Below are positions 1-10,552 of a stretch of DNA of 64,000 bases, in pieces (positions within the stretch are counted from its first letter, which is position 1; every line of letters begins with the position of its first letter). Source of the stretch: Shewanella atlantica. Lineage in GTDB: Bacteria; Pseudomonadota; Gammaproteobacteria; Enterobacterales; Shewanellaceae. The stretch is from the NCBI RefSeq assembly GCF_003966265.1, contig NZ_RXNV01000003.1, positions 557,447 to 621,446 of the forward strand, given 5' to 3'. The position numbers and the translations under genes were made by a program. The notes under the pieces were generated by a model that was not told the origin of the DNA, did no database searches, and saw only the letters and a program-made list of their open reading frames with translations.

Positions 1-291
1 ACAACCAAACAAAAACAGCACTTAAAAGGCTTAGCGCACAATTTAAAGCCAGTAGTGATGCTTGGTTCCAATGGTCTGACTGAAGGTGTACTGGCGGAAA
101 TTGATAATGCACTCACTCATCACGAGTTGATCAAAGTGAAAGTAGCTTCTGGTGACAGAGAGCTAAAAAATGCAATCGTTGATGCCATTCTTCGTGAAAC
201 TCAAGCTGTAAAAATACAGCTTATCGGTCACGTGTTAGTACTATTTCGTCAATCAGAAGAGATGAAAATTGCTATTCCAAAAGCAAAGTAA
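1..291 (+). CDS. yhbY: YhbY family RNA-binding protein, 5' end cut by the window
   Basis: The reading frame is open from base 1 and encodes about 96 residues. It begins within TTKQKQHLKGLAHNLKPVV, which aligns with the start of E. coli YhbY, so only the first few codons lie outside the window. The segment MLGSNGLTEGV followed by HHELIKVKV is the family signature of the small CRM-domain proteins, which bind the pre-50S ribosomal particle and act in the cytoplasm. The length fits the family (about 97 residues). It converges on secF, with a shared hairpin terminator between them. The identification is firm; the true start cannot be seen. Confidence 0.93.
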   Translation, partial: TTKQKQHLKGLAHNLKPVVMLGSNGLTEGVLAEIDNALTHHELIKVKVASGDRELKNAIVDAILRETQAVKIQLIGHVLVLFRQSEEMKIAIPKAK

Positions 292-427
292 TCTTTTTTG
301 AGCACAGTCACAAGATTAATGCAGGGAATTTCTCTGCATTAATATCTGACTTGTAAAAGACTGTACTACTCCTGTCTAATCGTTTATTTCACTCCTTCCT
401 GAGAAGTAAACAGTCAGAGTAGAAGAT

Positions 428-463
428 AAAAAAGAGCCACTGAATTTCAGTGGCTCTTTTTTT
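428..463. terminator. Bidirectional rho-independent terminator between yhbY and secF
   Basis: An inverted repeat pairs AAAGAGCCACTGAA with its complement and is flanked by an A run on the left and a T run on the right. It can therefore end transcripts from both yhbY (plus) and secF (minus). Confidence 0.9.
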
Positions 464-481
464 GTCTGTAGCACTTACGTT

Positions 482-1426
482 TTACGGTGTTTCAGGAATT
501 GGTGTGAGCTTATAATGTTCCGAGTTAACCCTAAAGAGTTCAGGTAAACAGGTGCCCACCGATATCGATGACCAGGTTCCGGTCAGGATGCCGATAAACA
601 TCGCAATAGAGAAGCTTTCCAGCGGTCCACCTCCCATCACCCACAGCGCACTCACCGTCATCAGTGTCGTACCACTGGTTACCATAGTCCGCGAGAAGGT
701 TGCCTTCACCGCACTGGTGCACACATCGGCTATCACCATCTTAGGTTTTGACGTTAACAACTCCCTGATCCTGTCGGCGATAATAATAGAATCGTTAAGT
801 GAGTAGCCTAAAATAGCCAGCACAGCGGCGAGGACCGTCAGATTAAACTCCAGCTGTGTCAGTGAGAAAAAGGCCAGTACGAAAATGACGTCATGAAACA
901 GCGCAAATAGTGCTCCGCTGGCGAGGCGCCACTCGAAGCGAAAACTCAGGTAGCCTAAGATACATAACATAGCAACCAACAGGGCTAATCCACCCTGCTC
1001 CGCTAACTCCTGACCGATTTGTGGGCCAACAATGCTCGAATTCAGTACCTCAACACCACTGTGTAGCGGAGTTAATAACTGAACAACATCCAAGGCATTA
1101 GCACTGACATCACCCGAAGTTTCCGCCTGACTATAGCGCAGCACCCAACGTCCGGGCTCGCCCGCCGAGATCACACTCACCTCCTGCTCAGACACTCCCC
1201 CCAATAAGCGCTCAATCTGATTAGCCTTAATGTCACCGTCAATACGGATCTCGGTCACTACGCCACCGGTAAAGTCCAATCCCCAATTAAAGCCTTTAAC
1301 AGTAATAACCGACAAGGAAAGTATCATCAGGATCAGAGAGAGACAGCTTGAAACGTAGCGCCACTTTGTAAGTCTGTTCACTTTCTTAGTATTAGTATTA
1401 GTATTAGTATTAGTATTAATATTCAT
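482..1426 (-). CDS. secF: Protein translocase subunit SecF
   Basis: SecF is an RND-fold inner-membrane protein that, with SecD, uses proton motive force to help pull exported proteins through SecYEG. The 314-residue product has a first membrane segment at about 27-45, the SecF signature LDFTGG at 50-55, a periplasmic domain, and a C-terminal block of membrane helices containing FHDV (178-180) and GYSLNDS (207-213). The length matches E. coli SecF (323). The ATG lies one base beyond the secD stop and has a GAAGGTG ribosome site inside the end of secD, so the two are translationally linked. The N-terminus is unusual: codons 3-13 are an Asn-Thr run made by a 6-base repeat. Confidence 0.93.
   Translation of the reverse strand: MNINTNTNTNTNTKKVNRLTKWRYVSSCLSLILMILSLSVITVKGFNWGLDFTGGVVTEIRIDGDIKANQIERLLGGVSEQEVSVISAGEPGRWVLRYSQAETSGDVSANALDVVQLLTPLHSGVEVLNSSIVGPQIGQELAEQGGLALLVAMLCILGYLSFRFEWRLASGALFALFHDVIFVLAFFSLTQLEFNLTVLAAVLAILGYSLNDSIIIADRIRELLTSKPKMVIADVCTSAVKATFSRTMVTSGTTLMTVSALWVMGGGPLESFSIAMFIGILTGTWSSISVGTCLPELFRVNSEHYKLTPIPETP
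1386..1421 (-). repeat. In-frame hexanucleotide repeat at the secF N-terminus
   Basis: Five perfect TTAGTA units followed by one TTAATA (plus-strand reading) encode alternating Asn and Thr at the start of SecF. The unit is six bases, so gain or loss of copies would change the cytoplasmic tail by two residues without shifting the frame. Confidence 0.9.
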
Positions 1427-1427
1427 A

Positions 1428-3242
1428 TTACACCTTCACATCGCGGCTAAAGTCACGTCCATACACCCAATTAATCAATGCCCGGGAAGCAAAAATTCCG
1501 GTAAACATACTGGTTAACAGCCCAAGGCCTAGTGTTAAGGCAAAACCTTGAATTGGACCGTTCCCTATGGAGTAGAGCACTACGGCGGTGATCATAGTGG
1601 TAAAGTTGGCATCAAAAATTGTTGAAACTGCGCTATCAAAACCTCTGTCTATCGCGTGGGCAAAGCCTCTTCCCTCCTTCAATTTATCCTTTATTCGCTC
1701 GAAGATGAGCACATTGGTATCGACGGCCATTCCAACGGTTAACACCAAACCAGCGATACCAGGCAGGGTTAACACAGCGCCGGGAATTAGCGCCAATAAG
1801 CCAAATAGAATCACCATATTGGTGATCAGAGCCACATTAGCCACCCAACCTAAACGGCGATACCAGAGCCCCATAAAGAGCAAGGTCATTGCCATTCCCA
1901 GTGCCAAGGCAGAAAATCCATTGGTAATATTTTCCGCGCCGAGACTCGGCCCAATAGTACGCTCTTCGACTATGGTAACCGGTGCAGTCATAGAGCCAGC
2001 CCGTAGTAATAGCGCTAGCTGCTGCGCCTGAGAATAGTCGCCAGCCCCGGTTATGCTAAAGCGATCACCGAGTTGAGATTGAATCGTTGCAACGCTGATA
2101 ACCTCCGTACTTTGCTTAACCTTACCTTGAGCATCACGGCTGTATTCGCTGTAGGATGTCGCCATCGGCTTTCCTATATTGTCACGAGAGAAGTCCGACA
2201 TCACTTTGCCACCGGCTCGATCCAGATGGATCACTACCTCCGGCATCCCCATCTCCCCCAGACTCGCCCTGGCATCAACAATATGCTCGCCTCCGAGCAC
2301 CGGCTTTCTGGCAACATAAACAGGCAGCGCTGATTTATCTTTTAAGATCTTAGCATTCACCGACCCGGCATTTTTCACTTCATAAAAAGCCAGACTCGCC
2401 GTTGCTCCTATGACATTTTTTGCTGCAGCCGGATCCTGAACACCCGGTAACTCGATTCTGATCCTGTGCTCACCCTGACGCTGAACCAAGGCTTCGGTGA
2501 TCCCAAGCTGCTCAATACGGCTACGCATAATTTGAAGGTTTTGTTTTACCGTCAGGTCACGGATTTTAATCTTTTCGTCCGGCTTAAAATCAGCCCTCAA
2601 TGAACTGTTTTCTAAGTTCGTTACCTGCCAAATCGGATAGTTGGTTTTAATGAACTGTCTGATATCTCCTCTGCCACTGGTATCCGGCATTGTGATGACA
2701 ACCCCGGTCTCACTGCCCAGGCGGACACTGACCCCTGCAATGCCCTGAGTACGGGTAAACTGTCTGACAGAGTCGACGAAGGCGTCATAATGAAGCTGGT
2801 AAACAGGCTCAACCTCTACATCCAGCAAGAACTGCACTCCTCCACGAAGATCAAGCCCGAGTTTAATCGGTGTAAACCCCATGGAAAGTAGCCACTCGGG
2901 CGCCGCCGGAGCCAAGGCGAGTGTCAGCTGTGAATCGTCTTCAACCCTATCGCTTAAGAAGGATTTTGCCTTGCTCTGTTGCGATTCTTGCTCCAGTACG
3001 ATGACCGTTTCACCTTCAGCCTGGGTGATTCTTTTTACTTGGATTCCTTCATCCGTCAATACTCTACAGAGGGCCTGTGGTGTTAGGTTTAAGCCAGCTT
3101 TCGCACCAACTTGAATCGCCGCATCCTCCCCATACCAGGTTGGTAACGCACTGAAAAGCATGATGATGAAGGTTATCACCAACACTATATACTTCCACGC
3201 TGAGTAGTGATTCATTATTTTGTTATTGCTAGGTTTTCTCAT
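1428..3242 (-). CDS. secD: Protein translocase subunit SecD
   Basis: SecD partners SecF in the proton-driven step of Sec export. The 604-residue product has one N-terminal membrane helix (about 17-35), the SecD signature LGLDLRGG at 128-135, a large periplasmic P1 region, and five C-terminal helices with the VGMAVDTNVLIFERI motif. It ends in RDFSRDVKV just before the secF start. In related genomes the main secD-secF pair sits with yajC, tgt and queA. The pair here stands alone next to greA and may be a second copy, which is inference because the rest of the genome is not visible. Length and motifs are intact, and the start is ATG. Confidence 0.93.
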   Translation of the reverse strand: MRKPSNNKIMNHYSAWKYIVLVITFIIMLFSALPTWYGEDAAIQVGAKAGLNLTPQALCRVLTDEGIQVKRITQAEGETVIVLEQESQQSKAKSFLSDRVEDDSQLTLALAPAAPEWLLSMGFTPIKLGLDLRGGVQFLLDVEVEPVYQLHYDAFVDSVRQFTRTQGIAGVSVRLGSETGVVITMPDTSGRGDIRQFIKTNYPIWQVTNLENSSLRADFKPDEKIKIRDLTVKQNLQIMRSRIEQLGITEALVQRQGEHRIRIELPGVQDPAAAKNVIGATASLAFYEVKNAGSVNAKILKDKSALPVYVARKPVLGGEHIVDARASLGEMGMPEVVIHLDRAGGKVMSDFSRDNIGKPMATSYSEYSRDAQGKVKQSTEVISVATIQSQLGDRFSITGAGDYSQAQQLALLLRAGSMTAPVTIVEERTIGPSLGAENITNGFSALALGMAMTLLFMGLWYRRLGWVANVALITNMVILFGLLALIPGAVLTLPGIAGLVLTVGMAVDTNVLIFERIKDKLKEGRGFAHAIDRGFDSAVSTIFDANFTTMITAVVLYSIGNGPIQGFALTLGLGLLTSMFTGIFASRALINWVYGRDFSRDVKV

Positions 3243-3392
3243 ATTTTTCGCTCATTTAATATTTGCTAAGCGCTATAAAAACTCTCTTCTCGCCGTAATA
3301 CAGACATGGAAAATGACATTCCGAAGTCGAATGCAGAGCTGGCAAAAAAGAGAATAAAATCAAGCCATCAAAGAGTGGCTTATTTGCGTGCG

Positions 3393-3929
3393 TTAACTAA
3401 ATGAGGGAGTTTGTGAGAAACGATACAAGAGATTGGACTCTTTCCATCCCGAAACTCTGGATGGCGCAGTCCCTATATGGAGGGGCCAATCTAAATTTGC
3501 TGGCAGATCGATACGGTAGCCAATACTAAAGGAGGGGATTGGCGGTGATACAAATTCAAAAGCGAGTAAATAATCTGGCTTACTCTCTCGAGGATCATGC
3601 TGAGCGAAACTAATTAAACGTGATGAAATGAGTGGAACAAAGCTTGAATCACCTTGCTCATGCCCGTGAACGTGCTTGTGGGGGTGTTTTGGGTATTCAA
3701 GGTGTGAACTATCCGACAGGGATTTAGCCGTGACAACCTTATCTGTAAAGCTCTTATATGTTTGATTGTGAAGATTATTTTGTTCGACCTCTTGGCTCAA
3801 CCTTATGCCATCAGAAAAATCAGCAGACACAGGAGTGAGAAAAATTCCCCCTATGAATAAGATGATTAATCCAAAACGTAAAAAAGCCAGCACTCTCGCC
3901 CCTGAAAAAGGTTTACATAAGCGATGCAT
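3393..3929 (-). CDS. Hypothetical exported protein with a His-rich segment
   Basis: I do not recognise the family. The ATG chosen here gives 178 residues, with a hydrophobic N-terminal segment (LIILFIGGIFLTPVSA) ending in a plausible signal peptidase site. The frame continues upstream to a TTG at 3956, but neither start has a good ribosome-binding site. About a third of the way in lies HPHKHVHGHEQGD, a cluster of histidines of the kind that binds Zn, Cu, Co or Ni. The rest is low in recognisable motifs and rich in Ser, Pro and aromatic residues. It stands alone between secD and greA. A periplasmic metal-binding role is only a guess from the His cluster. Confidence 0.6.
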   Translation of the reverse strand: MHRLCKPFSGARVLAFLRFGLIILFIGGIFLTPVSADFSDGIRLSQEVEQNNLHNQTYKSFTDKVVTAKSLSDSSHLEYPKHPHKHVHGHEQGDSSFVPLISSRLISFAQHDPRESKPDYLLAFEFVSPPIPSFSIGYRIDLPANLDWPLHIGTAPSRVSGWKESNLLYRFSQTPSFS

Positions 3930-4016
3930 GTTATAGCGTGTTGCAATCAGAAACAAATTAATTTTTCATCATCTAATCCAATCGGTATAACAAAACAGAG
4001 GCACTGATCGACAGCG

Positions 4017-4046
4017 AAAAAAAAACCGCTATAAAAGCGGTTTTTA
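4017..4046 (-). terminator. Rho-independent terminator of greA
   Basis: A hairpin with arms AAAACCGCT and AGCGGTTTT, loop about 4 nt, is followed on the minus strand by a long U run. It lies 18 bases after the greA stop. Confidence 0.88.
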
Positions 4047-4063
4047 AAATAACACCTTACGAA

Positions 4064-4540
4064 TTAAATGTACTCGACAGCGGTGATCTCGTAATCGGTC
4101 AGGCCACCGGGAGTATTGATGCTCACCTCATCATCAAGGTTTTTACCAATCAAGCCACGGGCAATGGGTGAACTTACCGAAATAAGGTTCTCTTTGATAT
4201 TAGCTTCATCTTCACCAACGATGCGGTAAGTCATTTCAGCATCGGTATCAATGTTTACAATGGTTACCGTAGTACCGAAAATGATGCGGCCGGTGTTTGG
4301 CATTTTAGTCACATCGATGATCTGCGCATTAGAGAGTTTCCCCTCAATATCACGTACGCGAGCTTCACATAAACCTTGTTCTTCACGTGCGGCGTGATAT
4401 TCGGCATTTTCCTTCAGATCGCCAAGCTCTCTCGCTTCACCGATTGCCTGAGCGATCACAGGACGCTTCTCAAACTTTAAATGATCTAACTCTTTACGCA
4501 GCTGATCTGCACCAACAATTGTCATTGGAACCTTGTTCAT
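4064..4540 (-). CDS. greA: Transcription elongation factor GreA
   Basis: GreA enters the secondary channel of stalled RNA polymerase and stimulates cleavage of backtracked RNA. The 158 residues match the family length. The N-terminal coiled coil carries the catalytic acidic tip within [16 protein letters not shown], and the C-terminal FKBP-like domain ends in [13 protein letters not shown]. The start [18 protein letters not shown] parallels E. coli MQAIPMTLRGAEKLREEL, and AGGATT precedes the ATG. In many gammaproteobacteria greA lies downstream of carAB, as it does here, but a strong terminator after carB indicates separate transcription. Confidence 0.97.
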   Translation of the reverse strand: MNKVPMTIVGADQLRKELDHLKFEKRPVIAQAIGEARELGDLKENAEYHAAREEQGLCEARVRDIEGKLSNAQIIDVTKMPNTGRIIFGTTVTIVNIDTDAEMTYRIVGEDEANIKENLISVSSPIARGLIGKNLDDEVSINTPGGLTDYEITAVEYI

Positions 4541-4871
4541 AATCCTCTTTCGTCTCCTTTAAAACAAAAGCAGCCCTGCAGACTCATGGTTCTCCAGGTC
4601 AAAAACTTGTAATAAGGCCATTCTATACGCTGAACGCCTTCTATGCCATCGGCTATCTATATATGTGAACCTATCAGCGTACCTAACCTTTTAAACAGAT
4701 TCCACTATTCTCGATGTAATCAAGTTAAAACTAGTTCAAAAAAATAGTTAAATCACAAGTTCATCATTCTTTCTTAAATCCGAATCAACAATTCAAAACT
4801 TTGGGGAACCGGACAAGCAACAGGAACAAAAAAGGCCGCAAACGCGGCCTTTTATCATTAAGCAGTTAATA
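4541..4871 (-). other. greA upstream region
   Basis: This 331-base gap holds the carB terminator at 4828-4854 and, nearer greA, presumably the greA promoter. The middle is AT-rich. I found no ORF, repeat or clear operator here. Confidence 0.5.
4828..4854 (-). terminator. Rho-independent terminator of carAB
   Basis: The stem AAAGGCCGC/GCGGCCTTT has a 3-4 nt loop and is followed by a U run on the minus strand, just past the carB stop. Confidence 0.9.
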
Positions 4872-7800
4872 TCACTTAATCTTACTATGCAACTCCTGCA
4901 CAGAGCTTACATTGCTACGATCATCCGCCGCATGCGCCATACAGGTCGCAAATGCAGCATTTAGCGTGGTTGTGTAATTTACCTTGTATCTCAGAGCACC
5001 ACGACGCAACTGACGTGAGTCCTCAATCGCCTGACGACCTTCAGTTGTGTTAACTATGTAGGTGTACTCATCGTTCTTGATACGGTCAAGAATATGAGGA
5101 CGACCTTCATGTACCTTGTTAACCAAACGAGGATTGATACCCGCTTCACCAAGTACAACCGCTGTACCGTGCGTTGCGTCGATCTCATACCCAAGGCCAA
5201 TTAACTTAGCCGCTAAATCTACAACTCGTGCCTTGTCGCTGTTACGAACAGAGAGTAGCGCACGGCCTGACTTAGGCACTTCACTGGTGGCACCGAGTTG
5301 AGCTTTGGCATAGGCTTCAGCAAATGTCTCACCAACTCCCATCACTTCACCGGTTGAACGCATCTCAGGGCCAAGTAAAGGATCCACACCCGGGAACTTG
5401 TTGAAAGGTAATACCACCTCTTTAACAGAGTAATAAGGCGGGATAACCTCTTGGGTAAAGTTCTGTGACTTAAGGCTTTGACCCGCCATCACACGTGCAG
5501 CAATCTTAGCTAAAGGCACACCAGTGGCTTTAGAGACGAATGGTACTGTTCGCGCTGCGCGTGGGTTGACTTCAATCATATAGATCTCGTCATCCTTCAC
5601 GGCAAATTGGACATTCATCAAGCCGATAACGCCAAGTTCCATCGCCAGCTTACCCACCTGCTCGCGCATACGATTTTGAATATCGTCGCTTAAGCTATAA
5701 GGCGGTAGTGAACAACCTGAGTCACCCGAGTGAACACCCGCTTGCTCGATATGCTCCATAATAGAACCGACAACAACAGTTTCACCGTCACAGACGGCAT
5801 CGATATCGATCTCAATGGCATTATCAAGGAAGCGGTCCAGTAGGACAGGCGATGCATTAGATACGCTGACCGCTTCGTTGAAGTAACGACGCAAGTCCTG
5901 CTCATCATAAACAATCTCCATCGCGCGACCACCGAGTACATATGATGGGCGAACAACCAATGGGTAACCGATACGCTCAGCAGAAATAACCGCGCCTTCA
6001 ACGGTTGTAACCGTATCATTTTCAGGTTGCTTCATCTCGAGACGTTGAATTGCCTGCTGGAAACGCTCACGATCTTCAGCGCGGTCAATGGCATCAGGGC
6101 TGGTACCGATAATCGGCACACCCGCAGCTTCCAAAGAGCGAGCCAGCTTAAGCGGAGTCTGACCACCGTACTGAACGATAACGCCTTTCGGCTTTTCAAT
6201 ACGAACAATCTCCAGTACATCTTCAAGGGTAACTGGCTCGAAATAGAGTCTGTCTGACGTGTCGTAATCTGTCGATACGGTTTCAGGGTTACAGTTAACC
6301 ATAATGGTTTCATAACCATCTTCACGCAAGGCTAACGCCGCGTGCACACAACAGTAATCAAACTCAATACCTTGACCGATTCTGTTTGGCCCACCGCCTA
6401 AAATCATGATCTTGTCGCGATTTGATGGTGCAGCTTCACACTCCTCTTCATAGGTAGAGTACATGTAAGCCGTATCGGTTGAGAACTCTGCAGCACAAGT
6501 ATCGACACGCTTATAAACCGGGAAGATCTCATGTCTTTGACGCAGTTTACGCATCTCCGACTCACTAATACCGAGTAAAAGTGAAAGACGAATATCGGAG
6601 AAACCTTTACGCTTTAACTTACGCAGGAATGCTTCATTCAAACCTGACATACCTGAGTCTTTAACTTCTGACTCAAGGTTTATCAGCTCTTCAAGCTGAA
6701 CAAGGAACCATGGATCGATATTGGTCAGGCCAAAAATATCATCGACAGAGAGTCCTGCGCGTAGCGCATCGGCAATATACCAGATACGGTCGGCACCCGG
6801 CTCTTGAAGCTCATGACGAATACGCGCCAGTGCTTCACCCTCTTCGATATCGACAATTGGGTCTAAGCCATTCATACCGACTTCTAAACCACGAAGGGCT
6901 TTTTGAAGTGATTCCTGGAAAGTGCGGCCAATAGCCATCACTTCACCTACTGACTTCATCTGAGTAGTCAGACGGTCATTAGAACCGGCAAACTTCTCGA
7001 AATTAAAGCGAGGCAACTTAGTAACAACATAATCGATAGCGGGCTCGAATGATGCCGGAGTATTACCACCGGTGATATCATTCTTCAACTCGTCTAAGGT
7101 GAAACCTACTGCAAGTTTTGCCGCAATTTTTGCAATCGGGAAACCCGTTGCTTTTGAAGCTAACGCAGATGAACGAGATACACGCGGGTTCATCTCGATG
7201 ATAACCATTCGGCCATCTTTCGGATTGATACCAAACTGTACGTTCGATCCACCAGTCTCAACACCAATCTCACGCAAGACGGCAAGCGATGCATTACGCA
7301 TCAGCTGGTACTCTTTATCTGTCAGGGTTTGCGCAGGTGCGACCGTAATCGAGTCACCGGTATGAACCCCCATAGGGTCGAAGTTTTCGATAGCACAGAC
7401 GATGATGCAATTGTCATTGCGATCACGTACCACTTCCATCTCATACTCTTTCCAACCGATCAAAGATTCATCGATAAGCAGTTCACTTGTCGGTGAAAGT
7501 TCAAGACCCTGAGAACAGATCTCCTCGAACTCCTCCTTGTTATAGGCGATACCACCACCACTACCACCCATAGTAAACGACGGACGGATAATACAAGGGA
7601 ATCCAAGCTCTGCAACGACAGCATTAGCTTCATCCATAGAGTGAGCAATACCAGCACGAGGACATTCAAGACCTATCGATTTCATCGCAACATCGAAACG
7701 GCTTCTATCTTCAGCCTTATCGATAGCATCGGCAGTCGCGCCAATCATCTCGACATTAAACTCTTCGAGGACGCCTTTGCTCTCTAGTTCAAGCGCACAG

Positions 7801-8090
7801 TTAAGTGCAGTCTGACCACCCATGGTAGGCAAAATCGCATCGGGGCGCTCTTTGGCAATAATGTTACGAACAACTTCCCAGTGAATTGGCTCGATATAAG
7901 TCGCATCGGCCATCTCTGGATCAGTCATAATTGTCGCAGGGTTGGAGTTAACGAGAATGACCCGGTAACCTTCTTCACGCAGCGCTTTACAAGCCTGGGC
8001 TCCTGAGTAATCAAACTCACACGCTTGACCGATCACAATCGGACCTGCGCCCAGGATAAGAATACTTTTTATATCTGTACGTTTTGGCAT
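4872..8090 (-). CDS. carB: Carbamoyl phosphate synthase large subunit
   Basis: CarB makes carbamoyl phosphate from bicarbonate, ammonia (channelled from CarA) and two ATP, feeding arginine and pyrimidine synthesis. The product is 1072 residues, against 1073 in E. coli, so it is complete. It contains the duplicated ATP-grasp architecture: [17 protein letters not shown] near residue 14 and [17 protein letters not shown] near 566, each followed by its own grasp domain with an EMNPR or EVNPRAAR metal/ATP motif. The C-terminal MGS-like allosteric domain ends at the tail ([16 protein letters not shown]). It starts with ATG 20 bases after carA and is expected to be co-transcribed with it. Confidence 0.98.
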   Translation of the reverse strand: MPKRTDIKSILILGAGPIVIGQACEFDYSGAQACKALREEGYRVILVNSNPATIMTDPEMADATYIEPIHWEVVRNIIAKERPDAILPTMGGQTALNCALELESKGVLEEFNVEMIGATADAIDKAEDRSRFDVAMKSIGLECPRAGIAHSMDEANAVVAELGFPCIIRPSFTMGGSGGGIAYNKEEFEEICSQGLELSPTSELLIDESLIGWKEYEMEVVRDRNDNCIIVCAIENFDPMGVHTGDSITVAPAQTLTDKEYQLMRNASLAVLREIGVETGGSNVQFGINPKDGRMVIIEMNPRVSRSSALASKATGFPIAKIAAKLAVGFTLDELKNDITGGNTPASFEPAIDYVVTKLPRFNFEKFAGSNDRLTTQMKSVGEVMAIGRTFQESLQKALRGLEVGMNGLDPIVDIEEGEALARIRHELQEPGADRIWYIADALRAGLSVDDIFGLTNIDPWFLVQLEELINLESEVKDSGMSGLNEAFLRKLKRKGFSDIRLSLLLGISESEMRKLRQRHEIFPVYKRVDTCAAEFSTDTAYMYSTYEEECEAAPSNRDKIMILGGGPNRIGQGIEFDYCCVHAALALREDGYETIMVNCNPETVSTDYDTSDRLYFEPVTLEDVLEIVRIEKPKGVIVQYGGQTPLKLARSLEAAGVPIIGTSPDAIDRAEDRERFQQAIQRLEMKQPENDTVTTVEGAVISAERIGYPLVVRPSYVLGGRAMEIVYDEQDLRRYFNEAVSVSNASPVLLDRFLDNAIEIDIDAVCDGETVVVGSIMEHIEQAGVHSGDSGCSLPPYSLSDDIQNRMREQVGKLAMELGVIGLMNVQFAVKDDEIYMIEVNPRAARTVPFVSKATGVPLAKIAARVMAGQSLKSQNFTQEVIPPYYSVKEVVLPFNKFPGVDPLLGPEMRSTGEVMGVGETFAEAYAKAQLGATSEVPKSGRALLSVRNSDKARVVDLAAKLIGLGYEIDATHGTAVVLGEAGINPRLVNKVHEGRPHILDRIKNDEYTYIVNTTEGRQAIEDSRQLRRGALRYKVNYTTTLNAAFATCMAHAADDRSNVSSVQELHSKIK

Positions 8091-8110
8091 CTCTTAAACC
8101 TTCTCCCGGA

Positions 8111-9256
8111 CTATTTGGCGTGTTGACGATATAACTCGATCAGCTCAATAAAATGATTGAACAAAGGAGCTGCATCGTGGGGACCCGGACTCGCTTCAGG
8201 GTGTCCCTGGAAGCTGAATGCAGGCTTATCCGTCAAATGTATACCTTGCAGCGAACCATCAAACAGCGACTTATGTGTCACCTTAATATTTTCAGGTAAA
8301 CTATCTTCATCAGCCGCAAAACCGTGGTTTTGGCTGGTGATCATGACATTACCTTGTTCGATGTTACTGACTGGATGGTTAGCTCCATGGTGGCCAAACT
8401 TCATCTTAGAAGTTTTAGCTCCTGAGGCTAATGCCAATAACTGATGACCCAAACAGATACCAAAGACAGGAATATCTGTCGTCAGGATCTCTTGAATTGC
8501 AGCAATCGCATAGTCACATGGCTCAGGATCTCCCGGGCCATTTGATAGGAAGATCCCATCAGGATTCATGGCTAACACTTCAGATGCTGGAGTCTTAGCA
8601 GGTACAACCGTCACATCACAACCACGGTCAACAAGCATACGTAAAATGTTACGTTTCACACCGTAGTCATAAGCAACGACTTTGTATTTTAGTTCAGACT
8701 CAGGCGTATCATCCGGCAGACCACCGACTAAACGCCAGCTTCCATTTCGCCATTGGTAACTTTTTTCAGTCGTCACCTCTTTGGCTAAATCCATGCCTTT
8801 TAAGCCAGGAAATGCTTTTGCTTCGGCCAGAGCCTTAGCGACATCCTGTTCACCGACCAGAATACATCCAGCCTGTGCTCCTTTTTCCCGCAAAATACGA
8901 GTCAACTTACGCGTATCGATATCTGCAATACCAACAATATTGTTGGCTTTAAGATAATCGCTTAAGCTTTGCTTATTACGAAAGTTGCTAGCAATTAAAG
9001 GAAGATCTCTAATAATCAGACCACGAGCATGTACTGAGTCAGATTCTTTATCTTCATCATTGGTTCCCGTGTTACCAATATGAGGATAGGTTAGAGTTAC
9101 AATTTGGCGAGAATAAGACGGATCAGTCAGTATCTCCTGGTATCCGGTCATTGAAGTGTTAAAAACCACTTCACCAACAGCATGTCCATCGGCACCAATT
9201 GCTGTGCCAGAGAATACAGTTCCATCTTCGAGTACGAGTAAGGCAGACTTTGTCAA
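8111..9256 (-). CDS. carA: Carbamoyl phosphate synthase small subunit, TTG start
   Basis: CarA is the glutamine amidotransferase subunit that releases ammonia for CarB. The class I glutaminase core is present, with FGICLGHQ carrying the nucleophile Cys, GHHGANHP, and [14 protein letters not shown] carrying the His/Glu pair. The open frame runs 34 codons further upstream, but I place the start at a TTG because GGAGG lies 5 bases before it and the protein then begins [13 protein letters not shown], matching E. coli [13 protein letters not shown]. The result is 381 residues, the family length. The upstream gap of about 230 bases before the 9.5-kb repeats must hold the promoter. I could not identify a convincing ArgR box. 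Confidence 0.95.
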   Translation of the reverse strand: MTKSALLVLEDGTVFSGTAIGADGHAVGEVVFNTSMTGYQEILTDPSYSRQIVTLTYPHIGNTGTNDEDKESDSVHARGLIIRDLPLIASNFRNKQSLSDYLKANNIVGIADIDTRKLTRILREKGAQAGCILVGEQDVAKALAEAKAFPGLKGMDLAKEVTTEKSYQWRNGSWRLVGGLPDDTPESELKYKVVAYDYGVKRNILRMLVDRGCDVTVVPAKTPASEVLAMNPDGIFLSNGPGDPEPCDYAIAAIQEILTTDIPVFGICLGHQLLALASGAKTSKMKFGHHGANHPVSNIEQGNVMITSQNHGFAADEDSLPENIKVTHKSLFDGSLQGIHLTDKPAFSFQGHPEASPGPHDAAPLFNHFIELIELYRQHAK

Positions 9257-9489
9257 CGCGACCTCCATAAAGAGCCAAGCCACTGAAATATAATGGTTTT
9301 GTTTATAGTTAAAATACCAACTTCCGCATAAATACGAAATTTTGACAAATTCGGACAAGCATATAGGCTTTTAACCGCTTCGTCTATTTTTTTCTGTTTT
9401 TTCTTCTTTGAAAAATTTTCACCTACGCTATGAGCGCCAGAAACAGCGACAATGAGCAGCTGATGTAAGGGACTAACGCGTCTGTGCAT
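9257..9489 (-). other. carA upstream region
   Basis: AT-rich gap before carA. The minus-strand TTG ORF that runs through it continues into the carA frame but lacks coding character. TTGTCC, 18 bases, then TATTTA is a possible promoter for carA, but weak. No operator could be assigned. Confidence 0.3.
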
Positions 9490-9587
9490 AACCCTTTCCT
9501 ACACCGTCCTGGTGTTCAGGGATAAATACGTCCATGTATAAATCCCTTCCTTCGCAGTCCATGCGATCAGGGATAAATACGTCCATG
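9484..9587. repeat. Two hairpin repeats of the ATCCCT...AGGGAT family
   Basis: Two consecutive units lie between the dapB terminator and the carA upstream region. Each pairs an outer (A)ACCCT or ATCCCT arm with AGGGAT. The inner stem is ACACC/GGTGT in the first unit and TCGCA/TGCGA in the second, with 4-5 nt loops. Each unit is followed by AAATACGTCCATGTAT. The same family recurs at 12256-12536. Confidence 0.8.
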
Positions 9588-9590
9588 TAT

Positions 9591-9617
9591 AAAAAAACCG
9601 CCATATAGACGGTTTTT
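9591..9617 (-). terminator. Rho-independent terminator of dapB
   Basis: On the minus strand AACCGTC pairs with GGCGGTT (one T-G wobble) around a 5-base loop, followed by seven T. It directly abuts the last hairpin repeat. Confidence 0.85.
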
Positions 9618-9625
9618 CATTAACT

Positions 9626-10468
<843 letters not shown>

Positions 10469-10516
10469 TCAACACTGTTACTAAGATCGAATAGCTACAG
10501 TGCTGATATTTAATTC

Positions 10517-10550
10517 AAAAAAAAGCCTAAGCATTGGCTTAGGCTTTTAA
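10517..10550 (-). terminator. Rho-independent terminator of the FKBP gene
   Basis: A long perfect stem AAAAGCCTAAGC/GCTTAGGCTTTT with a short loop ends in a T run on the minus strand, starting three bases after the fklB stop. Confidence 0.92.
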
Positions 10551-10552
10551 TA

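Noticed and set aside
9257..9358. CarA N-terminal extension of 34 residues
   Set aside because: The extension has no similarity to CarA, uses a TTG without ribosome site, and a well-placed GGAGG precedes the internal TTG.
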